DNA from: Echinicola pacifica DSM 19836
GTDB lineage: Bacteria; Bacteroidota; Bacteroidia; Cytophagales; Cyclobacteriaceae
Assembly (NCBI RefSeq): GCF_000373245.1
Contig: NZ_KB890760.1
Span: forward strand, 1-64,000
Reading direction: 5' to 3'
DNA length: 64,000 nt
Part shown: piece after piece, positions 8,306 through 17,126 of the stretch
Layout of the letters: each line of letters begins with the position of its first letter
How positions within the stretch are numbered: the stretch's first letter is position 1
Position numbers and translations under genes: made by a program
Notes under the pieces: generated by a model
The model's input: only the letters and a program-made list of their open reading frames with translations
What the model was told of the DNA's origin: nothing
The model's database searches: none

Positions 8306-9294
8306 AAATCTATCCCTAGGCCAAAATTGATTAGATTCTGAAGCTGAATGGCCTGAGACTTGGTGCCATCATCCATCTCTATCAATACATTTTCATCATA
8401 TATCATCACCGTTTCTATACGCGTGCTAATATATTTATTCACTTTCATACTGATCGTGGAGTTAAAATTGACTACCATATTCCCAAATTTCCCATAGTTG
8501 GAGAAGAGGTTTAGATCTGCTTTCCATTGGATATTGTCCATTACTTTCATATCCACCGAGGTGCCTAGGGAAGCACCCGCCTCAGGCTTTACCTTATCTC
8601 CAGGGATGATCCCAAAGGCTCCCGCCTGATTTAGTGAGTCGTTGAGCACTAAGGTAAACCTCCCCGTGAATGGTGATAGGATGGAGGAAAACTTAAACCC
8701 CTTCTTTTCTTTTTGATAGTTGAGACCCGTGGAAGACTGCACATATGCGGGGCTGAGGAAGTCTGAAATTAAATTCCTGCTGTCCAGTTCCGAGCCACTT
8801 TCTTTATAATATTTATACCCTTCCAATAGCTGGGTTCTAGCCTCCAGCTGGGTGGAGAGGTAGAAACCTTTGGCTAATTCACGGCCATACTTACTCACAA
8901 ACTTAAAGTTGTCGTTGGTTTTTCGTGTTCTATAGGACCGGTCTGCTTGTCGGTTAAAACCGAAATTTACCGTAAGAGAGGTTTCCCAAATCTTATTGGT
9001 TTTCTTATAGTTGGCAAATAAATTTACGCCGGTATTAAGCGCAAATGAACTTGCCCCACCCGCAGCCCAGTTGGCCAGGCTTACTTGCTGCACACTCAAA
9101 TTATAATTTCCCCCGGTCTTCCAAAAAGTCACCTTTACCTTCTCCTCAATAATAAGGCTATCACCCAACATAATCAGGGTGTCGCCATTGATAAGTACCG
9201 TATCGGGAACGACCTTCACTTTGCCGGATTGCGCCAGCACCCGAGGGATACTTATGCACAAAAAAAGTAAGATATAGAGGCAAATCCTATACAT
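8302..9294 (-). CDS. DUF3078 outer-membrane-like protein
   Basis: Bacteroidota-specific family of unknown function. It has a signal peptide (about residues 1-21, ending VLAQ), a short beta segment, then the family hallmark SVQQVSLANWAAGGASSF near residue 68. Alternating hydrophobic strands run to a terminal Phe (GLGIDF), as in outer-membrane beta-barrels. Length is 330 aa. The gene converges on dnaX with a 4-bp overlap. It has a clear -7 box 29-36 bp upstream of the start. Confidence 0.85.
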   Translation of the reverse strand: MYRICLYILLFLCISIPRVLAQSGKVKVVPDTVLINGDTLIMLGDSLIIEEKVKVTFWKTGGNYNLSVQQVSLANWAAGGASSFALNTGVNLFANYKKTNKIWETSLTVNFGFNRQADRSYRTRKTNDNFKFVSKYGRELAKGFYLSTQLEARTQLLEGYKYYKESGSELDSRNLISDFLSPAYVQSSTGLNYQKEKKGFKFSSILSPFTGRFTLVLNDSLNQAGAFGIIPGDKVKPEAGASLGTSVDMKVMDNIQWKADLNLFSNYGKFGNMVVNFNSTISMKVNKYISTRIETVMIYDENVLIEMDDGTKSQAIQLQNLINFGLGIDF

Positions 9295-9322
9295 TGTTTT
9301 TAATCAATTGCGGTTTTGGGTA

Positions 9323-9330
9323 CAAATATA
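9323..9330 (-). promoter_or_regulatory. -7 box of the DUF3078 gene
   Basis: On the minus strand the sequence reads TATATTTG, a perfect TAnnTTTG match, placing transcription start about 20 nt before the ATG at 9294. No well-spaced TTG was seen. Confidence 0.55.
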
Positions 9331-9347
9331 AGGCCTTTATTTAATGC

Positions 9348-10910
9348 TTATGGCTTTTTGATAATTAGTTGCTGCCCAACCTGGATCATCGAGGCATTTT
9401 TGAGCCTATTCCATTCTATTATATCATTCACGCTCACACTATATTTTTTAGAAATGCTATATAATGTTTCGCCCTTACTTACTGTATGCATTCGCTGGCT
9501 AGTATTAGCAGGTGTTGAGCTTGGAGTGGTGGGACGTGGATTATTACTTGGCTGCGTAGAGGAGGGACGAGTGGGTGCGGAGGTGTTTTGATAGGCTATG
9601 CTTTCATTTTTGCCTCGGTAATCCTGGAGGTTTAGTACCATTCCTTGCTTAAGGTCCTCATCTTTATAAAGTCTATTCTTCGCCTTTAGGCTATGAAGCC
9701 TGATGCCGTACATTTGCGAAATGGCCCAGAGTGTCTCCCCAGAGTGTACGACGTGGTAGGGGACTGGACCTTTTGACTTTTTTCTTTTCGTGTAATAGAG
9801 TTTTCCTTTTTGAATAGAGACATTTTTGGGTAGGTCATTGACCCTACGGAGTTTCCCGTCTCCGATTCCTATTCGTTCTGCAAAATCCTCCTGACTGGTG
9901 GTGGCTGCGGCGATGATTCCTTTGATCCCGTTGATTTTGATCTGATTTTTCTCAAAAGGGGCCGTCTGGCTTCCTGAAACCTTGGGATATCCACTGCTGG
10001 TAATGGGGGGACTCGGGGTGGATACCTTCACGGGGCCTGGCTGAGGAGCGGTGTTGGAAGCTACTGAGGGGCTCCAGTCGGGAGCTCCAGAGGCTAGGTA
10101 GGTGAGGCTATAGGTTTTGCCTTCGGGGATTTTTCTTTTCAGAACCCACTTATTGTATTCCTCTAGGTGGGTCTCCGATACCCCTAAGTTTTTTGCAAGT
10201 TCCCTCAGGTCTGTAGGTCCTTGGACGGAGATTTCGGCCAGATGGGTAGAGTAATTTGATTTCCCCAGCTGACTTTCAAAGGCAATTTTGTGGGCTAAGA
10301 ACTTCTTAAAATACCAATGGGTACTGGCAGTTATTTTCATCGTTTTATGGCCTTTGTATTGAGAGCCAAAATACCTTTGGGCTCCGCCCAAACCCATCTG
10401 ATAGGAGACCGTGGCACAGAGCCAATTGTCTAGGTAACTGTTATGCTTTCCCAAATAGGCCGCCGCTCCCTGGGTGCTCGAGACTATGTTCTTGCGTTCA
10501 TCAATATGATGATCCACCTGCATAAACACCTCATGGGCTGTCTCTCTTTTAAACTGCCAAAATCCCACGGCATTGGAAGTGGAAACGGCATCGGGAATAA
10601 GGCCACTTTCTTGGATGACCAAATACTTCAAATCAGATGGCGCTCCAGACTCTTCCAGGACCCTCTCGATGATGGGCATATATAAGTTTACCCGGTCTAG
10701 CTTAACTTGAAAATATTCAGGATTCCGATAGAGGGCGTCCACATCCAGCTGGATATCCTTCTGCGCTTGGGCATTTAGCTGTAGCGTAAGGTCCGCAAAG
10801 TAAATGGTGGAAGGCACCCTCGGAGCTTGAGCCCAGACAGCGCTATGGGCAAATAATAAAAATAGCGCTATAAACAGTGGTGGAAAGGGTGGCGAAATAG
10901 TTTTATTCAT
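9348..10910 (-). CDS. MltD-like membrane-bound lytic transglycosylase with two LysM domains
   Basis: Secreted peptidoglycan-cleaving enzyme. A signal peptide (about residues 8-27, ending VWAQ) is followed by an SLT/GH23 domain with the catalytic Glu in LKYLVIQESGLIPDAVS near residue 101 and the SNAVGFWQFK motif. A proline- and serine-rich middle follows, then LysM repeats YHVVHSGETLWAISQMYGI near 393 and MHTVSKGETLYSISKKYSV near 473. It should act in the periplasm on glycan strands during wall growth or division. At 520 aa the SLT-plus-LysM layout is that of MltD, although lipoprotein anchoring is not evident. The low-complexity linker (about 440-470) is unremarkable. Confidence 0.9.
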   Translation of the reverse strand: MNKTISPPFPPLFIALFLLFAHSAVWAQAPRVPSTIYFADLTLQLNAQAQKDIQLDVDALYRNPEYFQVKLDRVNLYMPIIERVLEESGAPSDLKYLVIQESGLIPDAVSTSNAVGFWQFKRETAHEVFMQVDHHIDERKNIVSSTQGAAAYLGKHNSYLDNWLCATVSYQMGLGGAQRYFGSQYKGHKTMKITASTHWYFKKFLAHKIAFESQLGKSNYSTHLAEISVQGPTDLRELAKNLGVSETHLEEYNKWVLKRKIPEGKTYSLTYLASGAPDWSPSVASNTAPQPGPVKVSTPSPPITSSGYPKVSGSQTAPFEKNQIKINGIKGIIAAATTSQEDFAERIGIGDGKLRRVNDLPKNVSIQKGKLYYTKRKKSKGPVPYHVVHSGETLWAISQMYGIRLHSLKAKNRLYKDEDLKQGMVLNLQDYRGKNESIAYQNTSAPTRPSSTQPSNNPRPTTPSSTPANTSQRMHTVSKGETLYSISKKYSVSVNDIIEWNRLKNASMIQVGQQLIIKKP

Positions 10911-10973
10911 TTCATGCAGCTAATTAATCTGAAATAAGGCTTGGCTTAATAGGGCAGGATCGGCATGAGAAGG

Positions 10974-11618
10974 CTATAATTTCCGCGCAATCATAATTCC
11001 ATCCCGAATGGGGAACAGGACATTTTCCACCCTGGGATCATCCTGAATCTTTTGGTTGAAGTCTAAGATTGCCTGAGTGTCTTTATCTGGTTTTTTGTCA
11101 GAATTTTGAATAACTTTTCCCGACCACAGGACATTATCGGCGAGGATGATTCCTCCAGGATTGACCTTGTCGATGATCATATCGTAATAATTACTGTAAT
11201 TCTTCTTGTCCGCATCTATGAAGACCAGGTCAAATTGCTCTTCCAAAGTAGGGATGATTTCCATTGCATTGCCAAGGATGTATTGGACCCGGTCTGTCAG
11301 ACCCGCCTCCTCAAAATACCCTCTGACCATCTCCTCCAGCTCATCGTTTTTGTCAAGGGTAATGAGCTTGCCTTCTTTGGCTAATCCCCGAGCCATGCAA
11401 ATACCCGAATAGCCTGTATAAGTTCCCACCTCCAAAATTCGCCGAGGGCGAAGCATTTTCGCAAATAACTCCAGGGTTTTGCCTTGCAGATGTCCCGAAA
11501 GCATCCGCGGCATCAAAACTTTTGCATGAGTTTCCCTGCTTATCTTCTGCAATAAAGCATCCTCAGGGCTGGTATGCGCTTCACAATAGGTAAGTAATTC
11601 TTCACTAATAAATTCCAT
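10974..11618 (-). CDS. class I SAM-dependent O-methyltransferase (CCoAOMT-like family 3)
   Basis: Predicted SAM-dependent methyltransferase. The SAM site is ILEVGTYTGYSGICMA near residue 60, the metal and acceptor motif is LVFIDADKKNYSNYYD near 131, and GGIILADNVLWSG near 153 matches the bacterial caffeoyl-CoA-type / catechol-type O-methyltransferases. Length (214 aa) is normal. It starts 2 bp after the end of the M16 peptidase gene and is probably cotranscribed with it. The substrate is unknown. Confidence 0.88.
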   Translation of the reverse strand: MEFISEELLTYCEAHTSPEDALLQKISRETHAKVLMPRMLSGHLQGKTLELFAKMLRPRRILEVGTYTGYSGICMARGLAKEGKLITLDKNDELEEMVRGYFEEAGLTDRVQYILGNAMEIIPTLEEQFDLVFIDADKKNYSNYYDMIIDKVNPGGIILADNVLWSGKVIQNSDKKPDKDTQAILDFNQKIQDDPRVENVLFPIRDGIMIARKL

Positions 11619-11620
11619 GA

Positions 11621-12850
11621 TTAGTTGGGTAGATAAGTTAGAGAACTTAATTGATCTTCATCGAATACCTCATTGGCGAGGGATAATAATTCCTCTGCGG
11701 TGGTTTCCTTAATAATGGTAAATATATCATCCAATGGGTCAATTTTACCTTTGTCCAATAAGTTTTTTCCGTAAACCAGCATTAATCCAGCGTAATTTTC
11801 TTCAGCCATCGCCATTTGACCCACTGTTTGTTCCTTGGCCATATGCAATTGCATCGTGCCTAGCTTTTTGGTGCGGATTTTCTTGAGCTCATTCATGACT
11901 AGCTTCTTTGCTTTGGGCAGCGTCTTTTCATCCGTTCCAAAGAACACCCCTACAAATCCCGTGTCCTTATAAGCCTGAAATACCGACTCCACACTATAGA
12001 CATATCCATGCTTTTCGCGCAGACTTAGGTTTAGGCGGGAGTTCATGCTGGGCCCCCCCAGGATATTATTGAGCAAAAATAACTTGTACCGGGAAGGATG
12101 GTAAAGTGAAAAAGCAGGCTTCCCAATGGCACATTGCGCCTGGGTGATGTCCTTATGCACCACCAGGTTTTTAGGCGAATAATTAGAAAAGGTGCTTCTC
12201 TCAAAGAGAGACTTCTTGAGGGTGATTTCATTTAGCATAGGCTCTACTTGCCTCAGTACTTTTTCGAAACTGATATTTCCCACCACAGAGAAAATGATCC
12301 GCTCGGTGTCCATCCTGGTGGAGATAAAATCGATAAAATCTTGCTGTTGGAAAGAGTTGACTGTCTGCTCTGTGCCCAGAATATTTCTTCCTAGAGAATG
12401 ATTTTGAAAGATGAGCTCATCAAATTCATCCTGGATGGCATCGTCAGGCGAGTCGCGGTACATGGCCATCTCTTCCAAAATCACTTGCCGCTCTTTCTCG
12501 ATTTGCTTTTCTGGAAAAGTACTATGAAAGGTGATGTCAAATAGTAATTCAGCAGCCTTATTAAAATGCTCCTGTAATACGGTGGAATAAAAACAGATTT
12601 TCTCCTTGGTAGTATAGGCATTTAGCTCCCCGCCCACAGATTCCAGGCGATTGAGGATATGAAAAGCTTTGCGCTTATGAGTGCCTTTAAAGGCCATATG
12701 TTCCCAAAAATGCGCAAGGCCTGCCTGCTCCATGGTCTCGTCCCTGCTTCCTATATCAAGCACAAAACCGCTATGAACCAATCGGGTATGTGTGACTTGT
12801 TGATGAACTATTCTGATGCCATTCGGCAACTCCTTAATATGAAATGACAT
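11621..12850 (-). CDS. M16-family zinc peptidase
   Basis: Single-copy insulinase/mitochondrial-processing-peptidase-like protein. The inverted zinc motif HxxEH appears as HFWEH near residue 47, with the downstream Glu of the ligand set likely in the QVILEEMAMYRDSP segment near 127. An inactive C-terminal M16 half follows. At 409 aa it is the short, PqqL/YmxG-like form. No signal peptide is seen, so it is probably cytoplasmic. It is the first gene of a pair with the methyltransferase. The exact substrate is unknown. Confidence 0.88.
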   Translation of the reverse strand: MSFHIKELPNGIRIVHQQVTHTRLVHSGFVLDIGSRDETMEQAGLAHFWEHMAFKGTHKRKAFHILNRLESVGGELNAYTTKEKICFYSTVLQEHFNKAAELLFDITFHSTFPEKQIEKERQVILEEMAMYRDSPDDAIQDEFDELIFQNHSLGRNILGTEQTVNSFQQQDFIDFISTRMDTERIIFSVVGNISFEKVLRQVEPMLNEITLKKSLFERSTFSNYSPKNLVVHKDITQAQCAIGKPAFSLYHPSRYKLFLLNNILGGPSMNSRLNLSLREKHGYVYSVESVFQAYKDTGFVGVFFGTDEKTLPKAKKLVMNELKKIRTKKLGTMQLHMAKEQTVGQMAMAEENYAGLMLVYGKNLLDKGKIDPLDDIFTIIKETTAEELLSLANEVFDEDQLSSLTYLPN

Positions 12851-12967
12851 GTATAACTATGTTCTCTCGGATACTTTTAATAAAATTCATTCTATTCCTG
12901 ATCTTCCCCTAAATCCTGAACAGGGAAATATGATCAAGAATGCTTGTCGGTATAAACCATGAAATTA

Positions 12968-12975
12968 CAAAAATA
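12968..12975 (-). promoter_or_regulatory. -7 box candidate for the M16 peptidase operon
   Basis: The minus strand reads TATTTTTG, a full TAnnTTTG match, about 118 bp upstream of the start at 12850. No clear TTG was placed. Confidence 0.35.
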
Positions 12976-13073
12976 ATGCGCATGTTAATGATATTTTTTT
13001 CCACTAGCTTATTATGCTATTTTTACTTTAATCTTTGGTAATGCCTTATTCAATAGCAATTCATAAATTCCAT

Positions 13074-13910
13074 ATGGAGAATACTAAATTAACAATAAAA
13101 GCCAGCTTGATAATTTCTGTTTACACCAATACAGCGTTTTTGAAAGTGGTGTTAGATTCCTTGCAATTTCAAACGGACAACAGATTTGAGGTCATCATCT
13201 CCGAGGATGGGGAGGACGCCAATATGGCGGAATTTATTAAGAATTACCCTTTTACCCATTCTTATCAGCATCTCAGCAGGCCCGATCAGGGATGGCAAAA
13301 AAACCATGCCCTGAATGAGTCCATTCGAAATGCCAAGGCCGACTGGCTGGTATTTATCGATGGGGACTGTGTCCTTCACCCTAGATTTATGGAATTTCAT
13401 ATAGCCGATGCCGACCCACAAAGGATTTTGGCAGGGAAGCGCATCAAATTGGACCCAGGGACCTCCTTATGCTTATTGGACGGTACCCTTAGCCCTATCA
13501 CCATGAATCGCTATCTCCTCAATAACTTCAGCAAGATCAAGAAAAATGGCGCTCAATTCGTGGAGGAAGGTTTTTTTATTGACCCTTCGGGGCTATTAGG
13601 GAAACTAATGGGCAAGCGGAAGATGAAGCAAATCAAGGGTTGCAATATGTCTTTTCATAAAGAGGCCATTCGGGCGATCAATGGTTTCGATGAGGATTAT
13701 ATTCGGCCTGCAGTGGGAGAGGATATAGATTTGCTTTGGCGATTTGAGGGCTTAGGTTTTAAGATTGATTCCGTAAGAAATAGAGCCGTTCAATATCACT
13801 TATACCATAAGGAAAGTTGGACAGATCAAGCAGAAAATTGGAAAATGATGGAAAATAATATAGCCTTAAAGAATTATAGATGTGCTAATGGGCTGATCAA
13901 AGAGGATTAA
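13074..13910 (+). CDS. family 2 glycosyltransferase
   Basis: GT-A fold transferase. The opening strand ASLIISVYTNTAFLKVVLDS sits near residue 10, the DxD-type metal motif is in LVFIDGDCVLHP near 98, and the C-terminal galactosyltransferase-like motif KGCNMSFHKEAIRAINGFDE sits near 190, followed by VGEDIDLLWRFEGLG. Length is 278 aa from the ATG at 13074. That start is preferred because the fold begins right after it; in-frame TTG 13035 and ATG 13041 are upstream alternatives. No membrane segment is seen. It is monocistronic between a divergent peptidase gene and aminopeptidase P. The donor and acceptor sugars are unknown. Confidence 0.85.
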   Translation: MENTKLTIKASLIISVYTNTAFLKVVLDSLQFQTDNRFEVIISEDGEDANMAEFIKNYPFTHSYQHLSRPDQGWQKNHALNESIRNAKADWLVFIDGDCVLHPRFMEFHIADADPQRILAGKRIKLDPGTSLCLLDGTLSPITMNRYLLNNFSKIKKNGAQFVEEGFFIDPSGLLGKLMGKRKMKQIKGCNMSFHKEAIRAINGFDEDYIRPAVGEDIDLLWRFEGLGFKIDSVRNRAVQYHLYHKESWTDQAENWKMMENNIALKNYRCANGLIKED

Positions 13911-14001
13911 TTCCTTATCCCACCCAAAACCGGCGGCATCTTGAAATATAAAATTGTGTAATAAGCCCAAATGGCCTTAGTTAAAGAAATAACGTGAAGA
14001 A

Positions 14002-15294
14002 ATGAGATACGAGCCCATACCCAGAGATTTATATATTCAAAATAGAAAAAACCTTTCAGAGCGATTGCTGCCAGGGTCTTTAGCACTTTTGAATTCCAAT
14101 GACCTCATGCCCAGTAATGCCGATGGCACGATGAAATTTAGGCAGAACAACGATCTTTTTTATTGTACAGGAATTGATCAGGAGGAAACGATCGTCTTAC
14201 TTTGCCCTGACTTTCCTGATGAGTCCATGCGCGAGGTACTTTTTATAAGAGAGACCAATGAGCAAATTGCGATCTGGGAAGGAAAAAAAATCACCAAAAA
14301 GGAAGCACTGACCCTGTCTGGGGTTTCTAATGTGCGATGGACGACGGAATTTGACCAGGTACTAAGCTTACTTCTTCCTTATCTTCAAAATATCTACCTC
14401 AATACTAATGAACATCGCGGAGCCGCCAATCTCGTGGAAACGCGTGATGGGAGAATGGTAAGATCGTTAAAAGAAAAATTCCCTTTGCATTCTTACCATC
14501 GACTCGCGCCAATAATGGGAGAACTGCGGTCTATCAAGGCCGCGGAGGAAATTACTCAACTAAAAAGAGCCTGTGAAATAACAGAGGCCGGTTTTCGACG
14601 TGTATTGGGTTTTGTGAAGCCAGGAGTAAGGGAATATGAAATCGAAGCTGAATTCCTATATGAATTTGTTCGTAAAGGAAGCCGTGGCTTTGGCTATGAA
14701 CCCATTGTGGGCTCTGGCGCAAACTCTTGCGTACTGCATTATGTGGAAAATGATCAGATATGCAATTCAGGGGAGCTGATCCTAATGGATATAGGTGCTG
14801 AATATGGGAATTATAATGCGGATATGACGCGGACCATTCCCGTCAGTGGCCAATACTCCCCACGCCAAAAAGAGGTATATCAGGCAGTATTAAGGGTGAT
14901 GCGGCTGGCCGAACAGCTGCTAAGACCAGGGGTGATGCTTAAGGATTACCAGAAGGAAGTGGGTAAAGCGATGGAATCTGAGCTAATAGGCTTGGGACTT
15001 TTGGATCGCCATGATGTGCGAAAGCAGGATCCTGTAAGCCCCTTATACCGAGAATATTTTATGCATGGAACCTCCCATCCACTGGGCCTTGATGTACATG
15101 ATATAGGTTCGGTTTATGTTCCCGTCAAAGAAAATATGGTGTTTACCATCGAGCCAGGTATTTATATTCCAGCAGAGTCCATTGGCATTCGATTAGAAAA
15201 TAATTATGTGATAGGGGCAAAGGAAAATCTGGACCTGATGCGAAGTATTCCTATTGAGGTGGAGGAAATTGAGGGCTTGATGAATGAAAAATAA
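14002..15294 (+). CDS. pepP: Xaa-Pro aminopeptidase (aminopeptidase P, M24B)
   Basis: Cytosolic dinuclear metallopeptidase that removes the N-terminal residue before proline. The N-terminal aminopeptidase P domain (FRQNNDLFYCTGIDQEETI) is followed by the creatinase fold. The metal ligands are the two Asp of LMDIGAEYGNYNADMTRTIP near residue 255, the His of FMHGTSHPLGLDVHD near 355, the Glu of FTIEPGIYIP near 383 and the Glu of GIRLENNYVI near 396. Length (430 aa) is normal. It ends at a strong terminator that also marks the left edge of the carbohydrate locus. Confidence 0.92.
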   Translation: MRYEPIPRDLYIQNRKNLSERLLPGSLALLNSNDLMPSNADGTMKFRQNNDLFYCTGIDQEETIVLLCPDFPDESMREVLFIRETNEQIAIWEGKKITKKEALTLSGVSNVRWTTEFDQVLSLLLPYLQNIYLNTNEHRGAANLVETRDGRMVRSLKEKFPLHSYHRLAPIMGELRSIKAAEEITQLKRACEITEAGFRRVLGFVKPGVREYEIEAEFLYEFVRKGSRGFGYEPIVGSGANSCVLHYVENDQICNSGELILMDIGAEYGNYNADMTRTIPVSGQYSPRQKEVYQAVLRVMRLAEQLLRPGVMLKDYQKEVGKAMESELIGLGLLDRHDVRKQDPVSPLYREYFMHGTSHPLGLDVHDIGSVYVPVKENMVFTIEPGIYIPAESIGIRLENNYVIGAKENLDLMRSIPIEVEEIEGLMNEK

Positions 15295-15340
15295 TTTAGG
15301 TAAAGGTAAATTTTCTCAAAGGAAAAAAACGGAGAGCTAA

Positions 15341-15382
15341 AATAAAAAAACCGTAAGTCGTAAGGCTTACGGTTTTTTTATT
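15341..15382. terminator. bidirectional terminator between pepP and susD
   Basis: Stem CCGTAAG (15351-15357) / CTTACGG (15366-15372) with loop TCGTAAGG, flanked by seven A's and seven T's, so it can stop transcription from both sides. It closely mirrors the terminator at 39547-39585 on the other side of the locus. Confidence 0.9.
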
Positions 15383-15404
15383 TTATCCATTACTTTAAAT
15401 CTGA

Positions 15405-17114
15405 TCAATACCCGAAATTCTGGGCGATGCCGGTTTTTTCAACTTCGTTCAGAGGAATGGGAAGGTAATAATTGGCTACATTAAAGGAGCGGTCTTCAAT
15501 GAGGACCTGGGTCATTACCAGCGTTCCATTTTCATCCAGGTTACCGTTAGCATCCACTTTTTTCCACTGCACTCCTTGGATATCCTCAGCTATCTTGTCA
15601 TCATCCATCCATCTTCTAAGGTCAAAGAAGCGATGCCCCTCATAGGCTAGCTCCATTTGGCGCTCATATTTGATGTCTGCAAGCAGGGCCTCTCCACTGG
15701 ACACAATGGCCGGTAAGCCAACTCTCTCGGCTACTCTACTTACATACAGTCTGGCTTCGGCTTCATTGCCTAAGTGATATTGTGCTTCGGCATAGTTGAG
15801 GAGTATTTCGGAATACCTAGCCAGCGGGTAAGGACGATGTGGAGACTGCTCCGCATCTATGGTGATGGACTCATCAAGAAACTTGCGTAGGTTATATCCA
15901 GAGGCAGCAAAATGCACCTGACCAGGCGCTTCCTTGGCATCCGCCCCTCCTGGGGAGGAGTAGTCTAGCTTATCTCCTCTAAAACTGGCTCCCTGGAAAT
16001 TGATATTGGAGTAAAATCGGAGTTCTCTATTGGCATATATGTCATTCGGATCAAAACCACTTGCTGGCTCATCGATTCTTTTACCATTGGCCATCTTAAA
16101 ATCCATCACAAAATTATGCGTTGGGTTACTCAGACCCCAGCCGCCAGAGCTGTGAGGAGACTGTGCTTTGTCTGGCAGGGTGTTGAAGTCATTTGGGGTA
16201 TTCGGGAATTCTGGGCTATAAGGACGGCCTAGTATAAGCTCTCTGTTAGGTCTTAGGAACATTTCCTGATACTCTTTGGAATTGCTTATAGGCAGCAGAG
16301 AATAGGCATTGGTTTCTATCAAATCCATGGCGGCATCTGCTGCATCCTGCCATTTGGTGGATTTGGTATAATCATAAAGTGGGCCGTTGGGGATGGTGGA
16401 TGGATCATGTAGCTCACTGGCGGCATAGAGCAGTACGCGAGATTTTAATGCCATGCAGGCGCCGATGGAGATTCTACCAAATTCACCTCCATCTCTCACC
16501 ATCTTCGAGGAAGGGAGTAAGGAGATGGCCGTATTAAGGTCGCTGACGATGAAGTCCACGCAATCTTCGTAAGAATCCCTAGGAACTACAAAGTCATCAT
16601 TCAGATTAAACGGCTTATCAATAATGGGGACACCTCCATGAAAGTTGATGAGCCTTGCGTAAGCATTTGCACGGAGATATAGCATTTCCGCCTTCAAAAT
16701 GGCCACCTCATCAGGGTTTGTTTTTGCCACTGGGGTATCATCTATCTCTACCAAAAACTGATTGACCACCCCGACGAAGCTGAAGTAGTTTCTCCATTTG
16801 TTTCGGAAGAAGCCCATATTATTGGGGGCAATTAATGATCGAGTGATAAGGAAGTTTTGGGGGACGAAATGAAACCATGCTTCATCAGAAGCATTTTCAA
16901 TATTGACCCTTCTTGTCCACCAATCATCAAAGTTTAAGCCCCAGTTTTCGGTGCTATTATAGGCATAAAATACATATCGTTCGGTAAGTTCAATATTGCT
17001 GAATATATCCACATCCGAATAGGCATTTCCGGGTTTAGTGTCTAGTACTTCCGCACATCCAATAGAAAGGAAGGTGGTCAGCACGGCTAGGATTACTATT
17101 TTTATATTTTTCAT
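15405..17114 (-). CDS. SusD/RagB-family glycan-binding lipoprotein
   Basis: Surface lipoprotein that forms the lid of a SusC transporter and binds oligosaccharides. The signal peptide ends in a lipobox LSIGC with Cys20. The N-terminal SusD-like domain has the TPR-type helices (LKAEMLYLRANAYARLINFHGGVPII near residue 125), and the C-terminal domain has LARYSEILLNYAEAQYHLGN near 425 and YERQMELAYEGHRFFDLRRW near 477. Length (569 aa) is normal. It lies 12 bp after the susC gene and is cotranscribed with it. The context suggests sulfated galactan (carrageenan-type) oligosaccharides as ligand. Confidence 0.93.
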   Translation of the reverse strand: MKNIKIVILAVLTTFLSIGCAEVLDTKPGNAYSDVDIFSNIELTERYVFYAYNSTENWGLNFDDWWTRRVNIENASDEAWFHFVPQNFLITRSLIAPNNMGFFRNKWRNYFSFVGVVNQFLVEIDDTPVAKTNPDEVAILKAEMLYLRANAYARLINFHGGVPIIDKPFNLNDDFVVPRDSYEDCVDFIVSDLNTAISLLPSSKMVRDGGEFGRISIGACMALKSRVLLYAASELHDPSTIPNGPLYDYTKSTKWQDAADAAMDLIETNAYSLLPISNSKEYQEMFLRPNRELILGRPYSPEFPNTPNDFNTLPDKAQSPHSSGGWGLSNPTHNFVMDFKMANGKRIDEPASGFDPNDIYANRELRFYSNINFQGASFRGDKLDYSSPGGADAKEAPGQVHFAASGYNLRKFLDESITIDAEQSPHRPYPLARYSEILLNYAEAQYHLGNEAEARLYVSRVAERVGLPAIVSSGEALLADIKYERQMELAYEGHRFFDLRRWMDDDKIAEDIQGVQWKKVDANGNLDENGTLVMTQVLIEDRSFNVANYYLPIPLNEVEKTGIAQNFGY

Positions 17115-17126
17115 TTCAGGAATAAA